From the NCBI GenBank assembly GCA_947456245.1, contig CANGPS010000003.1, forward strand, positions 78,760-142,759: a stretch of DNA of 64,000 bases, written 5' to 3'. Numbering within the stretch: the first letter of the stretch is position 1; each line of letters starts with the position of its first letter. Of the stretch, positions 1-8,457 are shown one piece after another. A model generated the notes under the pieces. That model did not search any database, was not told the origin of the DNA, and saw only the letters and a program-made list of their open reading frames with translations. A program made the translations under genes and the position numbers. This DNA comes from Acidimicrobiaceae bacterium. GTDB lineage: Bacteria; Actinomycetota; Acidimicrobiia; Acidimicrobiales; RAAP-2.

Positions 1-733
1 TGAGGGCGACGTCGCCCGTGCCGGGCGGCATGTCGATGAGCAGGAAGTCGGGCTCGCCCCACCAGGCCTCGGTGACGAACTGCTCGATGGCCTTGTGCAG
101 CATCGGTCCCCGCCAGATCACCGGCTGCTCGTCAGGCACGAAGAAGCCCATCGACAGGCAGCGCACGCCGTGGACGGCGGTCGGGATCACCGTGTCGCCG
201 AGGATGATCGGGTCGTGCTCCGGCCCGAGCATCTTGGGGATCGAGAACCCGTAGACGTCGGCGTCGAGCACGCCGACGCGCTTGCCGGCCTGGGCCAGCG
301 CGATGGCCAGATTGACGGTGACCGACGACTTGCCGACGCCGCCCTTGCCAGACGAGATGCCGAGCACCCTCGTGGTGGACGACGTAGCCAGGAAGCGAGG
401 CTCGTCACCACCGTGGCTGTGGCCATGGCCGTCGTCCTCGCCGCTCATCAGCAGCCGGAGGGTGGTCCTCAGGTTGAGCCGCTCGTCCTCCGACATCGTC
501 CGGCGGCCGACCTCGACCGCGTCGATGCCGTCGAGGGCCTCGACGGCCCCCGTCACGGCGGCCTGCAGGGCGTCGGCCCCCGGCCAGGCGGCGATGGGGA
601 GCGCCAACGTCACGGTGGCCTGACTGCCAGCCACGGCGACGTCGCCGATCATGCCGACCACGCCGAGCGCCAGCTCGAGCTCAGGGTCGATGACGCCTGC
701 AGCGGCGGTCCGGACGGCGGTTGCATCACTCAC
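1..733 (-). CDS. mrp: Mrp/ApbC-family Fe-S cluster carrier ATPase (partial, C-terminus off left edge)
   Basis: P-loop ATPase of the Mrp/ApbC/NBP35 family, which carries and delivers Fe-S clusters to apoproteins in the cytosol. Residues about 1-90 form a MIP18/DUF59-type domain (VIDPELELGVVG near the start). A short His-rich linker follows at about 100-107, then the deviant Walker A GKGGVGKSS at about 127-135, DADVYGFS, and DMPPGTGD just before the edge. I chose GTG at 733 because GGAG lies about 8 nt upstream. It is divergent from a SufR-like regulator and a desulfurase-like gene, which fits Fe-S metabolism. The C-terminal part, including any CxxC, is outside the window. Confidence 0.93.
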   Translation of the reverse strand, partial: MSDATAVRTAAAGVIDPELELALGVVGMIGDVAVAGSQATVTLALPIAAWPGADALQAAVTGAVEALDGIDAVEVGRRTMSEDERLNLRTTLRLLMSGEDDGHGHSHGGDEPRFLATSSTTRVLGISSGKGGVGKSSVTVNLAIALAQAGKRVGVLDADVYGFSIPKMLGPEHDPIILGDTVIPTAVHGVRCLSMGFFVPDEQPVIWRGPMLHKAIEQFVTEAWWGEPDFLLIDMPPGTGDVAL

Positions 734-788
734 GGGGGATCTCCAGATCAGACGGGCCGACACCCGTCTGGCGGGGCCCTCTCGTCGG

Positions 789-794
789 TACACT
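789..794 (+). promoter_or_regulatory. -10 box (TACACT), leaderless promoter candidate for SufR-like gene
   Basis: TACACT ends 7 nt before the in-frame GTG at 802, so transcription could start at or next to the start codon. No convincing -35 box or Shine-Dalgarno sequence is visible. It lies in the divergent mrp/regulator gap. Confidence 0.45.
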
Positions 795-801
795 ACCCAC
801 C

Positions 802-1569
802 GTGGGGAAGAAGGCGACCAGTCCGAGCACGGCCGTCGGCGGTCCAGCGGTGACCCCGTTCGATCACTCCGCCATGGCCGACGACGAGTTCTCGGCGGCG
901 ATCACCGCCCTGTCGAGCGCCTTCGGCGACCCCACCCGTCGTTCGATCTACCTCTACCTTCGCAACAGCCCGTCGAAGACGGTGACTGAGATCGCCGAGG
1001 AGTTCCACCTCCACCCCAACGTGGTGCGCCACCACCTCGAGCGACTGGTCAGCGCCAGCCACGTGGTGGTCGAGGCACCATCGCCCTCGAGCAGCGTGGG
1101 TCGGCCCGCCAAGCGCTACTCGTGCGCCGACGACGACCTGGCCGTCGAGCTCGGCTCGCGGCGCGACGACCTGCTCGTCGCCCTGCTCGAGCGAGCCCTC
1201 GACCTGCTGGGCCCCGAGAAGGCCGAGCAGATGGCCTCGGAGGTCGGAGAGTCCTATGGCCGCGAGCTGGCCTCGAAGATGGGCGGCAGCGACACGACCC
1301 GGACGGTGCAGTCCGCCATGGCGGCGATCGCAGAGACGCTCACCGCCCACGGATTCGCCGCCCGGGCCGAGAACAGCGGGACGACGTCCTCCGTGGTGGC
1401 CGAGTCCTGCCCCTTCGGCGAGGCCGCTGCTCACCATCCGGTGCTGTGCGCCGTCGACCGCGGCATGGTCTCCGGACTGCTCGAGGGACTCGGTGCCGAG
1501 GGCGGGTCGACCTCGGTCCACCTGCGCTCCAAGGCTCGCGGCGACGCCGACTGCCGAGCCACCGCCTGA
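802..1569 (+). CDS. SufR-like HTH transcriptional regulator (putative Fe-S sensor)
   Basis: Predicted cytosolic DNA-binding repressor, about 255 aa. An ArsR/MarR-like winged helix spans about residues 35-95 (FGDPTRRSIYLYL, then HPNVVRHHLERL). The C-terminal part has SufR-like spacing: SCPFGEAAAHHPVLC gives Cys-x12-Cys, followed by GLLEGLG and a last Cys about 34 residues later. Cyanobacterial and mycobacterial SufR use cysteines in this region to hold a 4Fe-4S cluster and repress suf genes. Only three cysteines are visible here, so cluster binding is inferred. Start options are GTG 802 (leaderless spacing), GTG 850 and ATG 874; none has a good ribosome site. The next gene begins 2 nt after its stop. 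Confidence 0.8.
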   Translation: MGKKATSPSTAVGGPAVTPFDHSAMADDEFSAAITALSSAFGDPTRRSIYLYLRNSPSKTVTEIAEEFHLHPNVVRHHLERLVSASHVVVEAPSPSSSVGRPAKRYSCADDDLAVELGSRRDDLLVALLERALDLLGPEKAEQMASEVGESYGRELASKMGGSDTTRTVQSAMAAIAETLTAHGFAARAENSGTTSSVVAESCPFGEAAAHHPVLCAVDRGMVSGLLEGLGAEGGSTSVHLRSKARGDADCRATA

Positions 1570-1570
1570 G

Positions 1571-2683
1571 GTGACCGCCTACCTCGACCACGCCTCCGCA
1601 TCGCCGCTGCGTCCCGAGGTGTCGGCGGCCATGGCCCAGGTGCTCGAGATCCCCCAGGCCGACCCGGGCCGTGCCCACGACGGCGCCCTCGTCGTCCGCG
1701 ACCTGATCGAGGACTCCCGCCGCTCCGTGGCCGACCTGGTGGGGGCGACGGCACGGCAGGTGGTCTTCACCTCGGCCATCACCGAGTCCGTCGCCACGAC
1801 CCTGGCCGTCCTCGGGGCCGGTCGTCGGGTCCTCGCTGGCGGCACCGAGCGATCCAGCGTCATCGACGGTGCCCGGCGAGCGGGCGCCCTCGAGCTCGTC
1901 GACGTCGACGAGTCCGGCCACCTCGACCTCCACCACCTCACCCGGCTCCTCGCTGGCGGGCCGGCGCTCGTGTGCTGCCAGGTGGCCAACCACGAGACCG
2001 GCGTGCTCGAGGACCCAGCTCCCATCATCGAGCTGGCCCGCCGGCACGGGGCCCTCGTCCACGTCGATGCCGCCACGGCCACCGGCCACCTGCCCCTCGC
2101 CCTCGGCGACCTCGACGCCGACGCCGTGACCATCACGGGCGAGATGCTCGGCGGCCCCATGGGCTGCTCGGGCCTCGTGGTGCGCAAGGGGCGCCCCTTC
2201 GGGTCGCTGCTCGTCGGCGGCGCCCAGGAGCGAGGGCGCCGACCGGGTCTCGAGAACCTCCTCGGGATCGTCGGCTTCGGCGTCGCCGCCGACGTCGCGG
2301 CCGCCGTGCTCGACGCCGAGCGGGCCGTCGCCCGATCCCAGATCTCCCTGATCGAGCAGGCCGCCGTGTCGGTCGACGGCGTGCAGGCGGTCGGCGACCC
2401 ACGTCCGGACCACCGAGCGCCCCACCTTCGCTGCTTCAGCATCGAGGGCATCGAGGCGGAGCCGGTCCTGCTCGGCCTGAACCGGGTGGGCATCGCCATC
2501 CACTCGGGGTCCGCCTGCTCGTCGGAGTCTCTCGAGCCGTCCGCCGTGCTCGCCGCCATGGGCCTCGACGCCGAGCGCTCGATCAGGGTGTCGGTCGGGT
2601 GGTCGACCACCGACGCGGACGTCGATCGGTTCGTGGATCGCTTCAGCGGCGTGATCGCCGATCTGCGAGCGCTCCGCTCCTGA
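1571..2683 (+). CDS. Cysteine-desulfurase-like (NifS/IscS fold) protein lacking the PLP lysine
   Basis: Class V aminotransferase-fold protein, 370 aa, close to the usual NifS/IscS length. Typical motifs are YLDHASASPLRPE at the N-terminus, HVDAATATGH (PLP-ring Asp region, about 164-173), QERGRRPGLEN, and the persulfide loop SGSACSS with Cys316. The PLP-lysine motif, normally SGHK.GGP, reads TGEMLGGP at 189-196: Met192 stands where the Schiff-base Lys should be and Glu191 replaces His. The usual EHxAV His is also changed (ERSSV, 93-97). Desulfurase activity by the normal PLP mechanism is therefore doubtful. GTG 1571 follows the regulator stop by 1 nt, so the two are probably co-transcribed. 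It converges on the ccm operon. Confidence 0.82.
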   Translation: MTAYLDHASASPLRPEVSAAMAQVLEIPQADPGRAHDGALVVRDLIEDSRRSVADLVGATARQVVFTSAITESVATTLAVLGAGRRVLAGGTERSSVIDGARRAGALELVDVDESGHLDLHHLTRLLAGGPALVCCQVANHETGVLEDPAPIIELARRHGALVHVDAATATGHLPLALGDLDADAVTITGEMLGGPMGCSGLVVRKGRPFGSLLVGGAQERGRRPGLENLLGIVGFGVAADVAAAVLDAERAVARSQISLIEQAAVSVDGVQAVGDPRPDHRAPHLRCFSIEGIEAEPVLLGLNRVGIAIHSGSACSSESLEPSAVLAAMGLDAERSIRVSVGWSTTDADVDRFVDRFSGVIADLRALRS

Positions 2684-2684
2684 G

Positions 2685-3449
2685 TCAGCCCGGCGCGGTC
2701 GTGGTGGTCGCCGCCACCGCCGCCTGGGCCTTGTCGATGAAGGGCTGCGCCCTCTTGACCCACTTCGCCGGAGGATCGAGGGCGTTGAAGGCCGCGAACT
2801 CCTTGAGCGCCGCATTGGCGTCGCGCTTGGCGATCAGGTCGATCACCCCGAGGTAGAGCCGCGGGGCGTAGTCCTTGGGTGCGAGCGATGCCGCCTGGCG
2901 CACCTGGGCCTCACCTCGGGAGGTCAGCTGGGCCGACGAGGTGGCGATGCCCGCCTCGAACGTCAGGAATCCACTCTGGGCGAGGGCCTCGGGCTGGGTC
3001 GGATCGGCCGCGAGGACCTTGGTGTAGAGCGCCAGGGCCTCGGAGATCTTGCCCTTCTGCGCCAACGTGTCGGCCTGCACCAGGAGGGTCGCCACCTGGG
3101 CCGTCGTCGGGCCTGACTGGTGGGCACGCTGGTTCAGCACGATGGCCCCGACGGCGAGGAAGATGGCGAGCGCGCCCACCACGAGGAGGGACCACCGGCG
3201 TCGGGGCCGACCTTCGGCGTCCTCCTCGACCGGCGCCTCGACCGTCGGTGGCTCCGGCATCCGGTCCTGCTCGTCGAGGAGCTCGAGCGCGGCGGTGGCC
3301 TCGGCCAGCCGACCCCGGTCGCGCTCGATGATCCTGGCCAGGCCCTCGTCGTCGAGCTCTCCCGCGGCGTGCTCGTCGGTGGCGTCGGCCAGCGAGGCCT
3401 CGAGCAGCCGGCGCTGGTCGAGGAGGCGGCGGCGCTCGTCCTCGCTCAT
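2685..3449 (-). CDS. ccmI: TPR-containing cytochrome c biogenesis protein, CcmI/CycH-like
   Basis: Last gene of the ccm operon, 254 aa. The N-terminus is charged and helical, likely coiled-coil (about 1-60). A single membrane segment lies at about 86-105 and is followed by TPR-like helices to the end. CcmI/CycH proteins hold apocytochrome c for the haem lyase outside the membrane. I chose ATG 3449 (MSEDERRRL) because it overlaps the ccmH stop by 4 nt; the open frame continues upstream but reads as low-complexity shadow. Sequence conservation of this family is weak, so the call leans on TPR architecture and operon position. Confidence 0.75.
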   Translation of the reverse strand: MSEDERRRLLDQRRLLEASLADATDEHAAGELDDEGLARIIERDRGRLAEATAALELLDEQDRMPEPPTVEAPVEEDAEGRPRRRWSLLVVGALAIFLAVGAIVLNQRAHQSGPTTAQVATLLVQADTLAQKGKISEALALYTKVLAADPTQPEALAQSGFLTFEAGIATSSAQLTSRGEAQVRQAASLAPKDYAPRLYLGVIDLIAKRDANAALKEFAAFNALDPPAKWVKRAQPFIDKAQAAVAATTTTAPG

Positions 3450-3859
3450 GGCGCCTCCGATCGGCGACGTCGCACGGCCAGCACCACCGCCAGGACCACG
3501 GCGAGGGCGAACAGCGCGGGGAGGATCCACAGGATCGCCGACAGGCCGCCTGACGGGGTCAGGTCGACTGCGGTCCCGTACCGGGCTCGGAGCCCGGCGA
3601 CGATCTGGGCGTCGGTCTTGCCCTGGTGCACGCCGGCGACGACCTCAGCCCGCACGGCGAGCGAGGAGGGCGAGGTCGACTGCGCCACCGACAGGTCCTG
3701 ACAGCTCGGGCACTTCAGCGAGCTCTCGAGGGCGGAGATCCGCTCGGCCTGGGTCGGGGCGTGGCGGTCGAGCACACCGCTGCCGACGACGAGTGCCACG
3801 ACGAGGACGATGCCGAGGAGCACCCAGCGCACGGCGGCCGAGGGCCGGCGCTCAGCCAT
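3446..3859 (-). CDS. ccmH: Cytochrome c biogenesis protein CcmH (CcmL domain)
   Basis: Membrane-anchored thiol oxidoreductase that keeps apocytochrome c haem-binding cysteines reduced in System I. It is 137 aa with membrane segments at about 11-29 and 107-128. The redox motif is KCPSCQDLSVAQS (Cys50, Cys53), equivalent to the LRCxxCQ motif of CcmH. The segment HQGKTDAQIVAGLRARYG matches the family's conserved helix. I took ATG 3859 (MAERRPS) rather than the longer frame because the upstream extension overlaps ccmG coding sequence. It overlaps ccmG by 8 nt and ccmI by 4 nt. Confidence 0.9.
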   Translation of the reverse strand: MAERRPSAAVRWVLLGIVLVVALVVGSGVLDRHAPTQAERISALESSLKCPSCQDLSVAQSTSPSSLAVRAEVVAGVHQGKTDAQIVAGLRARYGTAVDLTPSGGLSAILWILPALFALAVVLAVVLAVRRRRSEAP

Positions 3860-4418
3860 CGGCGGAGGCCGGGTCGGCGAACGGGGCGACGGCCTCGGAG
3901 AGGTCCTGGACCGAGACGGCACCGACCAGCTCCGCGGTGACCTTGCCGGACGGGCTGATCACGAAGGTGGTGGGTGGCGACGCCACGCCCCACGCCGAGG
4001 CGATGGTGCCCTCGGGATCCGTCAGGATCGGATAGGTCACCCCCTGGGCCGCGGCGTAGCGGCGCATGGCCGACGTGGCGTCGTTGAAGGCGACCCCGAC
4101 CACGGCTGCACCATGGGCGAGCTTCGACTGGTCGTAGGCGAAGGCCTCGAGGTGGGGGGCCTCGGTTCGACACGGACCGCACCACGACGCCACGAAGTTG
4201 AGCACCACCGGTCGACCACGCAGCGAGGCCACATCGACGGTCGACCCGTCGAGCGCCGTGCCACGGACTGCCGGTGCCGGCTTGCCGACCAGCGGACCGT
4301 CGACCTTGGTGGCCGGTGCCGTCGACCGACCGGCGAGCAGCGCCACCAGGCCGACCAGGATCACTCCGGTGACCACGGTGGCGACGAGGATGACCCGGCG
4401 GCGTGGCGTGGCGCTCAT
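3852..4418 (-). CDS. ccmG: TlpA/CcmG-type membrane-anchored thioredoxin
   Basis: Thioredoxin-fold reductase, 188 aa, acting on the outer face of the membrane to reduce CcmH or apocytochrome c. A signal anchor spans about 9-29. The thioredoxin domain follows, with [16 protein letters not shown] (Cys80, Cys83), the cis-Pro loop [10 protein letters not shown] and a C-terminal helix. It sits between ccmF and ccmH, with its start overlapping the ccmF stop as ATGA. The active site is WCGPC rather than the WCPTC of proteobacterial CcmG, which is common in TlpA/ResA-like members. Confidence 0.9.
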   Translation of the reverse strand: MSATPRRRVILVATVVTGVILVGLVALLAGRSTAPATKVDGPLVGKPAPAVRGTALDGSTVDVASLRGRPVVLNFVASWCGPCRTEAPHLEAFAYDQSKLAHGAAVVGVAFNDATSAMRRYAAAQGVTYPILTDPEGTIASAWGVASPPTTFVISPSGKVTAELVGAVSVQDLSEAVAPFADPASADG

Positions 4419-6451
4419 GCGCCCACCGGCGTATCGACGCGCTCGGCCTCAGCCTCGGCTTCTTGCTTCGACGTGCTCCCTGACCGACGCCGACGGGTCG
4501 GGATGAAGGCCAGGAGGCCGCCGAGGCCCATGGTGAGGCCGCCGACCCAGAGCCAGGCGAGCAGCGGCTCGACGACCACGCCGATGACCACGGAGCCCGG
4601 TGGGACGTCGCCTGCGATCTGCGCCCCCGAGGTCCCGCCCTTGCGGCCGATGGCATCGAAGGTGAGGTAGAGGTCGCCGAAGAAGCCCGAGTCGATCGAC
4701 GGCGTGCCGACCGGCTCGTTGCCCCGACCCGCGAACTGGCTGATCCCCGGGGCGAAGGTCCCGTCGCCATCGATGCGCAGGACCACCTGGTTCGACTGCT
4801 TGGCCGGGCTCGTGATGGTGCGCATCCCGACGAAGGTGATGGTGTGGCCGTGGACCTCGACCGTCTGGCCCGGCTTGAGCGTCACCTCGGAGCGGCTGAC
4901 ATAGCTCGTGGAGGCGACGATGCCGACGGCGAGGATCACGACGCCGAGGTGGACGATCATGCCGCCACCCGATCGGCCGGTGAGCGCCCGCAGTCCTGAG
5001 GACCCGCGACGGCGGTCGGCCCGTACCTCGAGGACCAGCGAGCGGACCGCCGAGGCTGCTGCCACCGTGCCGAGGAAGAACCCCGCCAGCGGCAGCACCC
5101 CGCGGACGCCGATGAGGACGAGGACGACCACGACGATGGTGCCCGCCCAGGCCGGGATCTCGAGCCGCCTGACCACCACGCGTCCGGAGGCCTTTCGCCA
5201 CGAGAGCAGCGGGGCCAGGGCCATCAGGGTCAGCAGGCCGATGCCGAGGGGCACCGCCAGCGAGTTGAAGTACGGAGGACCGACCGTGACCTGACCACCG
5301 TGGATGGCGTCGTAGAGCAGCGGGAAGACCGTGCCGAGCAGGACGACGAGGGCGAAGCCGACGAAGAGCAGGTTGTTGAGCACGAAGGCGCCCTCCCGGG
5401 AGAAGGCGGCGTCGATCCCCACCGTCGAGCGCAGCTCGTCGCCCCGCCAGGCCATCAGGCCGAGGGCCGAGACCACGACCAGGGCAAAGAACCCGAGCAG
5501 GACCGGACCGAGTGCCGAGGCGCTGAAGGCATGGACCGACTGCACCACGCCCGAGCGGGTGAAGAAGGTGGCGAGCACCGTCAGGGCGAAGCACGCCACG
5601 GCCAGGGTCAGGTTCCACACCCGCAGCAGGCCTCGGCGCTCTTCGACCACGATCGAGTGCACATAGGCCGTGCCGACGAGCCACGGCATGAGGGCGGCGT
5701 TCTCCACCGGGTCCCACCCCCAGAAGCCTCCCCACCCGAGGACCTGGTAGCTCCACCAGGCCCCGAGGACGATGCCCACGCTGAGCGAGGTCCACGCCAC
5801 GATGGCCCACCGCCGCGTGTCGACGTGCCAGGACTCCCCCACCCGGCCGGTGATGAGCATGGCGACCGCGAAGGCATAGGGCACGGCGAAGCCGACCATG
5901 CCGGCGTAAAGGAGCGGAGGATGGATGGCGACGAGGGGGTTGTTCTGGAGCAGGGCGCTCGGCCCCTGCCCGGTCCCCGGGACGGCGGTGGTCACGAAGG
6001 GGTTCGCCGGTCCCACCATGAGGCCGAAGAAGAAGGCGGTCACCACCAGCATCACCGCCGTGGCCCAGCCGACCACCTCGTCGTCGGCCCGGCGTCGGTA
6101 GCGCCAGATCACCGCCACGACGTAGAGCGAGAGCAGAAGGGCCCAGAGCAGGATCGACCCCTCGAGCGCCGACCACATGCCGGTGATCGAGTAGATCAGC
6201 GGGGTGGCCCGGGCATTGTTCTCGGCCACGTAGACGATCGAGAAGTCGTGGGTGATCAGGGCCCACTGCATGGCGGCGGTGGCCAGCACCCCGCCGAGCA
6301 CGACCACCGGCACGAGCAGCCGGCCGTCGAGGACCTGGGCCGCCGGAGCCCCCCGGCGTCGGCGCAGCAGGTCCCGGACGATGAGCGCCGCACCCACGAG
6401 GGCGGACAGGAAGGCGATCCACACGCCGAGGCTGCCGAGGGTGGCCCGCAT
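4415..6451 (-). CDS. ccmF: Haem lyase subunit CcmF
   Basis: Large polytopic membrane protein, 678 aa, that attaches haem to CxxCH motifs of apocytochromes. The WWD haem-handling loop is visible at about 237-257 ([15 protein letters not shown]), as is the conserved HPPLLYAG (His177). It has about a dozen or more hydrophobic segments, and a large extracytoplasmic loop before the last membrane helix near the C-terminus. ATG 6451 (MRATLGSLG) overlaps the ccmE stop by one base triplet (ATGA); the longer open frame upstream is a shadow of ccmE. The end overlaps ccmG by 4 nt. Confidence 0.95.
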   Translation of the reverse strand: MRATLGSLGVWIAFLSALVGAALIVRDLLRRRRGAPAAQVLDGRLLVPVVVLGGVLATAAMQWALITHDFSIVYVAENNARATPLIYSITGMWSALEGSILLWALLLSLYVVAVIWRYRRRADDEVVGWATAVMLVVTAFFFGLMVGPANPFVTTAVPGTGQGPSALLQNNPLVAIHPPLLYAGMVGFAVPYAFAVAMLITGRVGESWHVDTRRWAIVAWTSLSVGIVLGAWWSYQVLGWGGFWGWDPVENAALMPWLVGTAYVHSIVVEERRGLLRVWNLTLAVACFALTVLATFFTRSGVVQSVHAFSASALGPVLLGFFALVVVSALGLMAWRGDELRSTVGIDAAFSREGAFVLNNLLFVGFALVVLLGTVFPLLYDAIHGGQVTVGPPYFNSLAVPLGIGLLTLMALAPLLSWRKASGRVVVRRLEIPAWAGTIVVVVLVLIGVRGVLPLAGFFLGTVAAASAVRSLVLEVRADRRRGSSGLRALTGRSGGGMIVHLGVVILAVGIVASTSYVSRSEVTLKPGQTVEVHGHTITFVGMRTITSPAKQSNQVVLRIDGDGTFAPGISQFAGRGNEPVGTPSIDSGFFGDLYLTFDAIGRKGGTSGAQIAGDVPPGSVVIGVVVEPLLAWLWVGGLTMGLGGLLAFIPTRRRRSGSTSKQEAEAEAERVDTPVGA

Positions 6452-6960
6452 CAGTTCACAGAGCCGTCGGAGGCCTTGACCCGCTTGGGGTTCTTCTCGA
6501 TGTACGACGACGTGTGCTTGACCATGATCTCGCTGGACTCGAAGACCGACGACGAGGAGGACCGGAAGTGCCCGACCACGATGACCGGCATCCCGCCCTT
6601 GAACAGCTGCGGAGGCGACCCATGGTTCTCCACGGGGATGCTTCGGCCGCCCTGGGCCACCTCGAACGAGGCACCGGTCGACGTTCGGGTGACGGTGCCG
6701 GCCTTGACCATGCCCTCGAGCCGGAACGTCGACGTCCCGATCGACTGCTTCGTGGCCAGGGCCTGGTCGACGGTCTTGAAGTAGTCGAGCGAGCTGCCGA
6801 GGCCCTTGATGAGCAGGAAGCCCACAGCGGCCACGATCACGAGTCCGACGAGCGCCAGCCGGACCTTGGGCCGACCCAGCCGCCTGGTGGGGACGGCGGG
6901 CGCGCTCGCCACCACAGGCGTCGTGCCGTCGGTTGTCGCCGCCTGCGGGGCCTCGCTCAT
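6451..6960 (-). CDS. ccmE: Haem chaperone CcmE
   Basis: Haem chaperone, 169 aa, with a cytoplasmic Pro/Ala-rich N-terminus, one membrane segment (about 34-52) and an extracytoplasmic OB-fold domain. The covalent haem-binding motif is HTSSY (His149, Tyr153), that is the HxxxY form and not the CxxxY variant known from some bacteria. GMPVIVVGHF precedes it, as in other CcmE proteins. It receives haem from CcmC and passes it to CcmF, whose gene overlaps its stop codon. Confidence 0.93.
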   Translation of the reverse strand: MSEAPQAATTDGTTPVVASAPAVPTRRLGRPKVRLALVGLVIVAAVGFLLIKGLGSSLDYFKTVDQALATKQSIGTSTFRLEGMVKAGTVTRTSTGASFEVAQGGRSIPVENHGSPPQLFKGGMPVIVVGHFRSSSSSVFESSEIMVKHTSSYIEKNPKRVKASDGSVN

Positions 6961-7073
6961 GCCTGACGCCCCGATCGCGGACCGCCGAGCCTGCGGCGCC
7001 GCACGACCAGCGACACCGCGTAGGCGGCGAGGGAGACCAGGCTGATGACATAGCCGGCGATCACGTAGCTCAT
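6957..7073 (-). CDS. ccmD: Small membrane protein CcmD
   Basis: A 38-aa protein with one membrane helix (YVIAGYVISLVSLAAYAVS) followed by an arginine cluster. This is the usual layout of CcmD, which helps release haem-loaded CcmE from the CcmABC complex. It overlaps ccmC by 4 nt and ccmE by 4 nt, exactly in the position of ccmD in System I operons. CcmD sequences are poorly conserved, so the call rests on size, topology and position. Confidence 0.85.
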   Translation of the reverse strand: MSYVIAGYVISLVSLAAYAVSLVVRRRRLGGPRSGRQA

Positions 7074-7792
7074 GGCTGGGCTCCTTCGGCCTTGCGGGCG
7101 GCGATGGCCACGGCCAGGTCGGCGTCGTGGTCGTCCTCGCGCAGGGTTTCGATCTCGTAGCGGACCGTCACCATCCAGGCGAAGAGCAGGGTGAAGGCGA
7201 TGAAGCTGAGGAGCAGCGTCCAGGCCATGATCCCGTGGATGGTCGGCGACAGGTTCGGGTTCAGGACGGTCGCCCCTTGGTGGAGGGTCTGCCACCAGAT
7301 GACCGAGAAGTGGATGATCGGGACGTTCACCGCCGCCAGGAGAGCGAACACCGCCGAGCGACGTGCTCGCACGTGGGCCTCAGCCGGGACCCGACGAAGG
7401 GCGAGGTAGCCCAGGAAGAGCACAGCCAGGACGGCGGTCGAGGTCAGCCGGGCGTCCCAGGTCCACCAGACCCCCCAGGTCGGGCGGCCCCAGATGGAGC
7501 CGGTGATCAGCGTCAGGATGGTGAACACCACGCCGACCTCGACGGCGGCGGCGGCCAACCGGTCGAAGCGCAGCGAGCGGGTGCGCTTCCACAGGTAGAG
7601 CAGGCTGCAGACGGCCGCCATGCCGAAGGCCACGTAGAGGGCCACCCACGCCATGGCCGGGTGGATGTACACCAGCCGCACGTAGTCGCCCTGGTCCTTG
7701 TCCGCGGGCGTGACGAACAATCCGAGCCAGGCGGTGACCGCCACCAGCACCGCCGAGAGCGGTCCGATCGACTTCCTGAGAGCTGTTCGCAT
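7070..7792 (-). CDS. ccmC: Haem transporter/handling protein CcmC
   Basis: Polytopic membrane protein, 240 aa with six predicted helices, that presents haem to CcmE. The WWD motif is at about 106-118 (WGVWWTWDARLTS). Flanking histidines are at VYIHPAMAW (about 42-50) and in VPIIHFSVIWW. I chose ATG 7792 because GGAGGA lies 7 nt upstream and the start overlaps the ccmB stop (ATGA). The longer frame upstream is out-of-frame reading of ccmB. Confidence 0.95.
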   Translation of the reverse strand: MRTALRKSIGPLSAVLVAVTAWLGLFVTPADKDQGDYVRLVYIHPAMAWVALYVAFGMAAVCSLLYLWKRTRSLRFDRLAAAAVEVGVVFTILTLITGSIWGRPTWGVWWTWDARLTSTAVLAVLFLGYLALRRVPAEAHVRARRSAVFALLAAVNVPIIHFSVIWWQTLHQGATVLNPNLSPTIHGIMAWTLLLSFIAFTLLFAWMVTVRYEIETLREDDHDADLAVAIAARKAEGAQP

Positions 7793-8457
7793 CACGATTC
7801 CTCCAGTGGACCGTAGAGGGCAATGCCGAGGACCGTGTACACGGCAGCGAAGACGCAGAGCAGCACCAGCCACCGGCCTGCATCCGGCGTGGTTGCACCG
7901 AGGCCCCGTGAGAGCGACTTCGAGGCGGCGATCAGCACCGGCGCCTCCACCGGCAGCACGAGGATGGGCAGCAGCGTGGAGCGGGTCGAGGCTCCACCAG
8001 CCAGCGAGCCGTAGAGGACCCCCGCCGCGCTGAGGCCGATCGCCGGGAGCACCAGCGCAGGCGCTGCGAAGGCCCAGCTGGCCACCGACACGTGGAAGAG
8101 CAGGACGATCCCCACCAGCAGGACGACCTCGAGGACGAGCAGCTCGACGACCATGGCCACCACCTTGCCGAGGAAGACGCCGGCCGGGTCGAGGCCGAGC
8201 AGCCGGTTCGCCTCCCTCGTGGCGGGCGACCCCTCGATGTTGAGCGAGCGCTGGGCCGCCAGGATCGAGGAGAACAGCACAGCCAGCCAGAACAGCCCGG
8301 GCGCCGCCGCCTCGAGCAGATCGGTGCGAGGGCCGAGGGCGAAGGCGAACAGGAACAGCGCCAGGAGGCCGAACGGCAAGATCTGCCAGAGCCCGACCTT
8401 CGAGCGCAGCTCGATGGTCAGGTCGCGCCGGGCGATCAGCAGGGCATCACGCCACAT
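7792..8457 (-). CDS. ccmB: Haem exporter-type permease CcmB
   Basis: ABC permease subunit, 221 aa with six membrane segments, partner of the CcmA ATPase. The N-terminal IARRDLTIELRSK, and FSSILAAQRSLNIE ahead of the first loop, are typical of CcmB. CcmAB hydrolyses ATP to release haem-CcmE from CcmC. Its start overlaps ccmA by 11 nt and its stop overlaps ccmC by one base, so translation is probably coupled along the operon. Confidence 0.93.
   Translation of the reverse strand: MWRDALLIARRDLTIELRSKVGLWQILPFGLLALFLFAFALGPRTDLLEAAAPGLFWLAVLFSSILAAQRSLNIEGSPATREANRLLGLDPAGVFLGKVVAMVVELLVLEVVLLVGIVLLFHVSVASWAFAAPALVLPAIGLSAAGVLYGSLAGGASTRSTLLPILVLPVEAPVLIAASKSLSRGLGATTPDAGRWLVLLCVFAAVYTVLGIALYGPLEES

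Noticed and set aside
95..853. Plus-strand frame antisense to mrp
   Set aside because: Composition is His/Arg/Asp-rich noise, and it overlaps the clear Mrp reading on the minus strand.
1340..2815. Long antisense open frame over the desulfurase-like gene (and similar antisense frames throughout)
   Set aside because: Very GC-rich codon use leaves long stop-free frames on the opposite strand; the translations are low-complexity Arg/Pro/Gly-rich and match no family.
6961..7295. Extended minus-strand frame ending in CcmD
   Set aside because: Only the last 38 residues are real (CcmD); the preceding part is another frame of ccmC.
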